This document shows, piece by piece, positions 56,861 through 64,000 of a stretch of 64,000 nt of DNA. The notes below the pieces were generated by a model, which worked only from the letters and a program-made list of their open reading frames with translations, ran no database searches and had not been told where the DNA came from. How positions within the stretch are numbered: position 1 is the first letter of the stretch; every line of letters begins with the position of its first letter. The stretch is taken from NCBI GenBank assembly GCA_963978905.1, contig OZ022258.1, positions 30,074,716 through 30,138,715 of the forward strand. Reading direction: 5' to 3'. This DNA comes from Trichostrongylus colubriformis. Taxonomy: Eukaryota; Nematoda; Chromadorea; Rhabditida; Trichostrongylidae. A program made the translations under genes and the position numbers.

Positions 56861-57084
56861 CTCTGATCGATGAAGATGAACATATGGCGATAATAACTGA
56901 TCTTTTCCACAAATCGAGATCTTCAAGAAATTACTACAAGCACACTACGAGCAATTCTATTCAATCATGGGATATGGAACCAAGAATGCTGGATAGGGCT
57001 ACAGTAGGGGAAAAAAGAGATGGAATGGTCATAAAATTTAGAAAGGGGACGCATTCCCCACCACTGATCTTTGGGTCGCGTTCG

Positions 57085-57525
57085 TACTTTGCGCAGTGAC
57101 GCCAGCCCCGGCGGCAACAGCGGCAATTGGACGCCGGCACTGGCAGCGAAGGCGTCAAAATCCGGTGCCCGCCGCCAACCACGGGAGTATTCTAATGACG
57201 CCCTCCATTTGCAAGAGCTCGACCCAACCACAGTGCAGATCGTGGCGAGAGCCACGAATTCGAATTTGGCATGGTACCGAACTATCCATGATGAGCGTGG
57301 CGAGAGCCCACGAAATCAAAATTCGAATTTTAATCATTGCCATACTATGCCGACTTCGAATTTGAATTCTTGAGCTCTCGTCAGATCATCATACTGGGGT
57401 GTGGTTGGGTCAAGCGTCTTACAAAGAAAGCGCATCACCAGGGTGCGAACGTGGTCAGCGGCGGGCACATGATTCTGACACCGTCGCCGCCGATACCGGC
57501 GGGTGCGCAAAGTATGAACGCGGCC
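57085..57525. mobile_element. Inverted-repeat element, family M
   Basis: ACTTTGCGCAGTGACGCC at the left (57087) is mirrored by GGCGGGTGCGCAAAGT at 57498-57513. The arms share GGTGCCCGCCGCCAACCACG / its mirror and CGACCCAACCACA. The AT-rich centre has AATTCGAATTTGG and TTCGAATTTGAATTC palindromes. Frames on both strands are by-products of GC-rich arms. Confidence 0.6.
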
Positions 57526-57624
57526 TTACTACGGGAGTGCTTACGCGACATTTACATCAGTGCAGGAGTGAGAGACATCGAGGCCGGCTTCCAGGTATAG
57601 CTGGGAGGGGACACTTTGAGGAGC

Positions 57625-57745
57625 TGTATCTTATCCGGACTCTCACTTTTTCGCTTTGCATGCGGCCCTGATTAAACAAATACAACATAAATATAAGATC
57701 AATAGGAAAACGCATTTTTCGTGCACGATTCCTTTAAAGGCAGCG
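57625..57745 (-). mobile_element. MITE family D, single inverse arm
   Basis: GGACTCTCACTTTTTCG, TTTGCATGCGGCCCTGATTA and GCACGATTCCTTTAAAGG correspond to the right arm of 6591-7013. Confidence 0.55.
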
Positions 57746-58149
57746 TTAGGGGTAATCCGATTGTTTCATTTCTTCCAATCTTTGACACTGCCCGGTGGAC
57801 GTTTTCACCATGAAAGCTTCCACGTCAAGCACCACATCATTCCGATCGATACAGCTTTAATACGATAAGAAAAGTATCATTCTGCTATCACGCTTTTTAC
57901 TCTACACCTCAGTTATTCCTCGGAAAAATCGACCCTAGGAGGCGAGGTCGGTCATCCGAGGTGTCACGTGATATCCATTACGCCGTCACTACAGCTCGGG
58001 GATGCGCTTTTCGACGGGAATTTCGCAGTAAATACGTTTCTCAGGCCCATTCTTTCCATGTTAGTAGCTTCTTTCGGGGATTTCCCATTAACCGTATTAT
58101 CCCTAATGCTGTCTTAGATACCTGTTTTACCTCATCTTACCGAGGTTGT

Positions 58150-58368
58150 TCACAGCTTTCCGCCACATGAGTGCCACGTTGCAGATCAACTCGTCCAATT
58201 ACAGGTGTGACCTGACTTGGTGAGCACAACTTGGATGATTTTGAGAGGGCATAGCGCCGCGGGGATGCACCGCGAAGGCGCCAAAACAATGCAACTCGAA
58301 CAGTTACACAAATATCTACTCGCGCTGGCAAGTTAAACGACTACATTGCTCACTGCGCGGTGGATTTT
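58150..58368. mobile_element. MITE family A, degenerate copy
   Basis: ATGCACCGCGAAGGCGCC, AATGCAACTCGAACAGTT and CTACTCGCGCTGG correspond to the right arm at 17010-17110 in the same order, ending at CTGCGCGGTGG. The left half is weak. Confidence 0.5.
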
Positions 58369-58369
58369 A

Positions 58370-61300
58370 GCAGATCCCAATATGAATGGCCATATGTCAT
58401 TTCCACTGAATTGAGAAAGCAAAAAGTGATGTATTGTAAAAAGTCAAGGACAACGGAAAAGATATTTGTGACAGACGAGAATGTTCGTGTAGGAGTAACA
58501 TCAATTTCACGTAGACGATGGATTGCCGGGACGAAGATCAATCATCCCATGCACTTAAAAGGGAAATGGAGCAATATCCACAAAAACGACTGCGCTAGAG
58601 GGAGCTTCCCGAGACGGGACTGTTAAGAGTGGACTGTAGCATGAGAATGAAGCAGTGATGCCCAAATGAGTAGATGGCAGCAAATTCAGCAAATTGATGA
58701 TCGTCGAAAATTACGCATGCAATGCTCAAAGAACAATGATATTTATGTGTGTTCCACAACCGTGATTCGGATACCAGAATTGTGTCCTCGGGCGGTAAGT
58801 ACCTCGTCCGCCGCGAACATACCTTGCGGTACCGGCGGCAGGGCGTGGTTGCGTGTCTCTGCTTCTTGCCTGCGCCATCCTGTCTCGATGCCTGGGTCGT
58901 CTGTGCACCCCCTCCCTCCTCCGTTCCACTCTGCCTCGGTGTCTGTAAACGCAGCCACGCCCTGCAGGCGCAAAGTATCTCAGCTGCCTAACATATCGGC
59001 GCTTTTACCAGACCCAAGCCTAAGTTCCCCGCCGTACACATCGTTGATCTCTCTCAGCTGCTTATTTTAAAGTTGTTTGATATATATTATACACAAGGAC
59101 CCAGTGCGAGCGCTGTCGTGTTCCTAGGAATTGAGAGCGCGCGTATACGTGCACAGACGAACTTCAGATGGACACGAGGTGCGATATAAGGATTAGTGGC
59201 GCAATGCTTTGAAAATGTTCTGCTTACAGCGGAAACATGAATAGGAGTGAGGTGATTGAAGTGCAATTGGAGACTGGCTGGCATTGACTGATTTTTCCTT
59301 AACTCATTTCCGCTGACGAGCACCATCGCACTGCGCAGCTAGCTAGGAATCGTGAATTCCCTGATGCAAATTTGAGTCTTCGATGTGCAATTATGCAATT
59401 CTATGTTAAAGTGTGAGAATATCCGAACACACTATGGAGACATAGTCATGGCTATAAGCTATAACTACCCATCTTCAAAACAATCAGGGTACTTACTAAT
59501 AAATAACAGCAAGAATATAGCGGATTTTAGAGAAGAATAGAGGCCTTGGTTGCCTAAGAAATGCTAAACAACAAGAGAACCTGGAAAAGGACTTGTGATC
59601 GCTTGCCCATCCGCATCTGAATGTCATTGCATAAGCCAAATCGAGCACACGTACTATTAAGATTCAGTAGGAGTAAAATGTAAAGGCTCTTCCAAAATCA
59701 GTATCAAAACTGGATTTACGTTCAAGCTTTCATATGCTTCTACTTTACAGCCATCGGGAGAGGTAATCAGTGCCGGAAAGTTGGCTGGCGGTCGTAAGGT
59801 TTCATGGACCTGTGAGGAACACATTGTTTTTTGTTTACTATGTTTTTTTGTTTACTATCCGTCATAGCGCTAGTGAGAAATAGAATTTAGCATTTCCTCA
59901 TTGGATGTCTCAGCCAGTTAGAACGTTTCAATCAAGTTTCTTTGCCAAGTTACCTACCGTGTTTCGTTCCACTTATGATCCAGGTGCAGGCTTCTTAGGG
60001 ATCGTGTTCTATTTGAGACTACTTATAAACGTTTCTTCGCAGCAAGCAGTAAGAAGCCATGCATATATGTACGTATGAGAGATATTACATGCGAGAACTT
60101 CATGTTGGGGTTTGTAGATAGCGATTCTAGCGGTGATGGATATCAGCCCACAAAACATGGCAGATAGACAGCAGCCGAAGCTCTTAAAGAGATTAATTCT
60201 ATCGACAAACAAGGCGTTCCGACGATGCTTTCTAATTAAAATTTCAATTTGACCACCAGTAACAACAATGGACGGTCCGTCAATTTTTTTATCCAAATAA
60301 AGACGAGTTCGCAAAATGATGAGGTGCTACGGTTTATGAGGTTGCTTCTGCAAACATGAGAGCCATAGCGATTCTTTAAATGGGAGAACAAAACATTCGA
60401 TTTAGCTATGCTACTGATGATTCAGCTATTTAGCAAGACTATGCTACCATCAAAGGAGGGGAACTGGAAGCACTCCACTGCATGAGTGTTGCATAGGGAG
60501 CTATGCACCGGAGACAAAGTGACGAACGACTCCCGAGAGTCGTCGTCCTTTTACAAGAGCTCGAGACTGATTAACTGAACAAGCACGACTGAATATCCCT
60601 GTTTATAACAATAATATCGACAGAAAAAGAACTCAACGCAATAGTCGCTCAACAAATTTCATTTCAGCACTCGTTTCATGATAAATCAACTGATGTTTTA
60701 TCAGATCACGTTGAGAGCAATTTAATAACTCATTATGTAAAGTGGAAGTAGAAGGTTGAAACAGGGGACGGCATAGGACCCATTTCTCGGTGGATTGGGT
60801 CAGCCTCGCTGTAAGTGACGCAGGTTGGGGGGCTTGACGCGGTGCTGACTCGGCTTTAGGGCTCTTAAGTGCGAACAACAATAGTAACAAAGCCAGTTTC
60901 AGTGTAAGAAGGGCCAACTGCTTGAGTTCAGTTATGCTTTTCAAAAAAAGCTAGTTTAGAAAGAATTACTTTTGAGTGCTTTTCTAGTTCTTCCAATTCT
61001 CAATTCAACTTTTCTCAAACAACTGGCGGCATTCAGAGATGCTGCATACATCATATGATGGCAGCTGGATCATAAAACTCAAATAGTCTCTCACAAACAG
61101 CTGTATACATCGTAATACGTCGTAAAAGTGAAGCGAATAAGTTCCATGTAGTTCACTTCGCAGGGGCCACAGCGCAGCACAGATCATACATATAGCCTAC
61201 GAGACGTATGCGAAGTTTGAAAAGGTCGAATCGCAAGCTTTACAATGGGTGTCATTGGGAGAAGTAGATGAATAGCAAGGATTACGATGCGTGCGTAAGC

Positions 61301-62980
61301 TTGGTGAATGATTTCCTAATGAGCAAGAATTCGTGAAGCAGAGAACGTCCGAGAAATGTCATTCATATGTGTTGGAGATACGCTTCGTTAGAGATAATCA
61401 AAAGGAACAGCGTGCCCTTAAATGTTTTTGAGCCTGCCAGTAACTTACTCTCATAGGACAATGCGATTACTTGGGTGTTCAAAGAGAAAACTATGCTCAC
61501 CATATATGAACGACCATGGATGCAACAAGACTGAGTGCTGCGCAAAACCCAGCAAAGGGCGCTCTCTGAGCTACTCACGGACCAGTACGTAATCGTCTGG
61601 GTGGGTCAGCCTGTCTGCGATACGGTCCCGAGCTGCGGGCTTCGGTGATGAAAGATTGAGATGATATTAGTTCATTCCTTCAAGATGCCGTTTTTTTCAG
61701 AAGGTGCCTATTTAAAACCTCACATTTATGCACCATTTCATACATTTCGAAATAGATTCATCTGCTCTACAAAACGTTGAGTTTTTAGTTATATTGGAAT
61801 AGGTTAGATTTCCAAGCCTGCGCAAAGGTGAGTCCATGTCAAAAAATTGAAGGGCAAAGAAAAATCGGCAGTCAATTGAAACGCCTATCAATGGCGACTG
61901 AGAAATCAAGCAGTTACATGCTCATACTTCCATAGCCTCGATGTCTTTCAAGTATTTCGCTATGTGGTTGTCTGATGGGTCGCCCTCTTCGACTGATAAA
62001 GTCGGTGTTCGCCGTTCGATGAATCTGACAAATGGCTTCCTCGAATCTAGACCAAAATATTTTTCTTATCCGACGTTGAAACGGTGGTGGAATCCCAAGT
62101 GAGGTCGCGAGAAGGGGCGATTAACCGAGTTTTCATACCTTCTCGTTTTTTACCCTTTACCTTAACTGAAGAGGGAATCCTTTAGAGTGGCTTTCGTAAC
62201 AATGTCAAGTAATTAAGAAGAAAACTTTATTTTGATTGAACTCGAGATTAACCATTCGGAAGGCTCAATCTGCAAGAAGAATGACACAACTTTCTGGTAG
62301 ACCAGTCGGTGAAGTGTATGGAAGTGTATAGAAGAAGTGTATAGAAGTGTATAGAAGAGGCTGGGGTTAAGCACGACAGACATGACTGATTGGTTTTGAC
62401 AAAGCGAAATATGATGTCCAAATGGACCACATTTAAGTGCCCTTAAGTCTGATAGATAAGTCCGCCCGCACGCGGTGTCGCGCGCGGCACAGGCAGCCAC
62501 AGTCTTCAAAGAGTCAGAGGTGAAGGAAATAAAGGAAGCTATGATTTGTGGATTGTGTTAATAACGAGTTTATAATGTTTATTGTGTTTGTCAATTCAAA
62601 AGCGAATAGCATGTAAAGTTGGGGTAGTACGAAAGGTGAACACAGAAACTTCACAGTTGGCAAAGGAAAATGGAGGAGTGAGAGGAGGATCGTAGTTCAA
62701 CGGGGTTTCAATGCAACGATGCTTTTGGCGATGAAATAGCGGTTGGATAAAAACTTTTCCTCGTTCCTGTTATGATAATGATGCAAAAAGCTCGCAGAAA
62801 TGCGTCTTTCACCCTATTTTTCCCCTAAGAAACGGCTCCTGCTTGCCGCGTCAAGTTTTTGCACCTGGTGTAACCCCTCCTTCTAGTCATCGAGCCCTCT
62901 GAAATGCCTGAACAACTTATGATTGGCAATATACGGGATAATTATAAATGTTCGATGAGATGAGTGAGTATTTTATCCCT
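58370..62980. other. Long stretch without a recognised gene
   Basis: A strong donor-like site (GGGCG/GTAAGT) is at 58792-58801 inside a Pro/Ser-rich frame that stops near 59070. A minus-strand frame at 60009-60314 has one hydrophobic segment (GCCLSAMFCGLISITARI) but no ATG. A GTGTATAGAA-type short tandem lies at 62311-62358. None is enough for a gene call. Confidence 0.4.
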
Positions 62981-62984
62981 ACTA

Positions 62985-64000
62985 TATATAAAGCGCTAAG
63001 CCGTCTGTCCCTCCGTCTGTCACGAAATTAGGTATCGTATGAAAAACGACCTGTGCAGATGGGGCCAAGTGTGGTATGGGTAGGGCATGGGACAGGAAGT
63101 AAAGACCACACATGGACCAAATTAAGCTCCGCCCACGGGGGCGGGGCGTGCACTGGAATGTTTGGCTTTCAACCCGAAAATGTTGATTACGTTCGAACGT
63201 GCTCCTAACGTAGGGAGAAGATGGATTTAGGTCAGGGATGAGTTTCTGAAGGTCAGGAAAGAATGCAGGGCACAGTGGGCGGGGCATTTAAAGTGGTGGG
63301 CGGAGCTTGGACGTTACATGAAAAACGACCTGTGGAGATGGGGACAAATGCGGTATGGGTAGGGCATGGGACACTAAGTAAAGACCACACATGGACCAAG
63401 TTAAGCTCCGCCCATAATGGGCGGGGCCGTCGTGGAATGTTCAAAAATTGTTGATTGGGTTCGAATGTGCCCCAAACATAGGGAGAAGATGGATCAAGGT
63501 CAGAGATGAGTTTCTGAAGGTCAGGAAAGAATGCAGGGCACAGTGGGCGGGGCATTTAAAGTGGTGGGCGGAGCTTGGACGTTACATGAAAAACGACCTG
63601 TGGAGATGGGGACAAATGCGGTATGGGTAGGGCATGGGACACTAAGTAAAGACCACACATGGACCAAGTTAAGCTCCGCCCATAATGGGCGGGGCCGTCG
63701 TGGAATGTTCAAAAATTGTTGATTGGGTTCGAATGTGCCCCAAACATAGGGAGAAGATGGATCAAGGTCAGGGATGAGTTTCTGAAGGTCAGGAAAGAAT
63801 GCAGGGCACAGTGGGCGTAGCATTTAAGCTGGTGGGCGGAGCTTGGACGTTACATGAAAAACGACCTGTGGAGATGGGGACAAGTTTGGATGGGTAGGGC
63901 ATGGGACACTAAGTAAAGACCACACATGGACCAAGTTAAGCTCCGCCCATAATGGGCGGGGCCGTCGTGGAATGTTCAAAAATTGTTGATTGGGTTCGAA
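62985..64000 (+). repeat. 268-bp satellite array
   Basis: GTCGTGGAATGTTC recurs at 63429, 63697 and 63964 (268 and 267 bp apart), with an older unit before it at about 63150. Units two and three are almost identical. Each carries GCTCCGCCCATAATGGGCGG. The array begins after TATATATAAAGCGCTAAGCC and runs off the right edge. Near-identical minus-strand frames 268 bp apart are satellite artefacts. Confidence 0.9.

Noticed and set aside
56351..56926. 191-codon minus frame, the second-longest computed frame in the window
   Set aside because: Starts at TTG and runs antisense to a Tc1-like helix-turn-helix relic.
60009..60314. Minus frame with one hydrophobic segment, possibly a receptor exon
   Set aside because: No ATG, only one membrane-like segment, and no phase-consistent partner exons nearby.
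60633..60944. 103-codon minus frame with a leucine-rich start resembling a signal peptide
   Set aside because: The frame begins at TTG, not ATG, and no splice acceptor or family match supports it as an exon.
63470..63490. GGGTTCGAAT as a possible tRNA T-arm
   Set aside because: It recurs in every satellite unit and lacks acceptor, D and anticodon arms around it.
63253..63823. Two near-identical 100-codon minus frames 268 bp apart
   Set aside because: They follow the satellite period, which is not a multiple of three, so they are not a repeat protein.
1..64000. CRISPR array, bacterial operon or prophage
   Set aside because: No regular direct repeat with unique spacers, no ribosome-binding sites with packed genes; intron-bearing eukaryotic sequence throughout.

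Overview
This window looks like repeat-rich nuclear DNA of a strongylid (clade V, hookworm-like) nematode. Several things point that way: nematode-type introns in a 7TM receptor gene, a near-perfect copy of the nematode SL1 spliced-leader sequence, several degraded mariner elements, a BEL/Pao retrotransposon relic, non-LTR reverse-transcriptase fragments, and many short inverted-repeat elements (MITEs). There is no bacterial-style gene packing. Most open reading frames are short and chance-like, and many begin at non-ATG codons. Species-level assignment is inference only.

The one convincing host gene is a class A (rhodopsin-like) receptor on the minus strand. Its first four coding exons lie at 28405-28607, 24481-24609, 7917-8003 and 7725-7845. 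They join in phase with consensus GT/AG sites and give about 180 residues, from the extracellular N-terminus through TM1, TM2, TM3 with an E-R-Y motif, and TM4. The introns are 3.8 kb, 16.5 kb and 71 bp. Almost everything between 8 kb and 28 kb is therefore intron DNA filled with repeats. I could not find exons for TM5-TM7 to the left, so the 3' end of the gene is missing, beyond the window, or unrecognised.

Layout. 1-7.2 kb: MITEs, a satellite relative and an SL1-like 22-mer at 3409-3430. 7.7-8.0 kb: receptor exons 4 and 3. 8.1-20.2 kb, inside the giant intron: a 1.4-kb foldback element, a TA-flanked MITE split by a mariner, further foldbacks, a LINE RT relic, a second mariner relic, and a cluster of five perfect GC-rich hairpins. 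20.6-24.47 kb: satellite arrays of about 247 bp and 145 bp with CA-rich microsatellites. 24.5-28.7 kb: receptor exons 2 and 1 with an intact copy of the TA-flanked MITE between them. 29-36 kb: mostly featureless. 36.6-39.5 kb: a BEL/Pao integrase relic interrupted by a mariner. 42.7-43.4 kb: a palindrome made of two mariner 3' ends. 44.9-45.2 kb: an RTE-like RT fragment. 45-64 kb: mostly unassigned DNA with scattered MITE copies, a Tc1-like relic, a perfect 21-bp hairpin and, at the right edge, a 268-bp satellite.

The repeat fraction is layered: mariners sit inside a MITE and inside a retrotransposon. Three independent mariners each carry an internal loss of transposase sequence, so no autonomous element is seen here.
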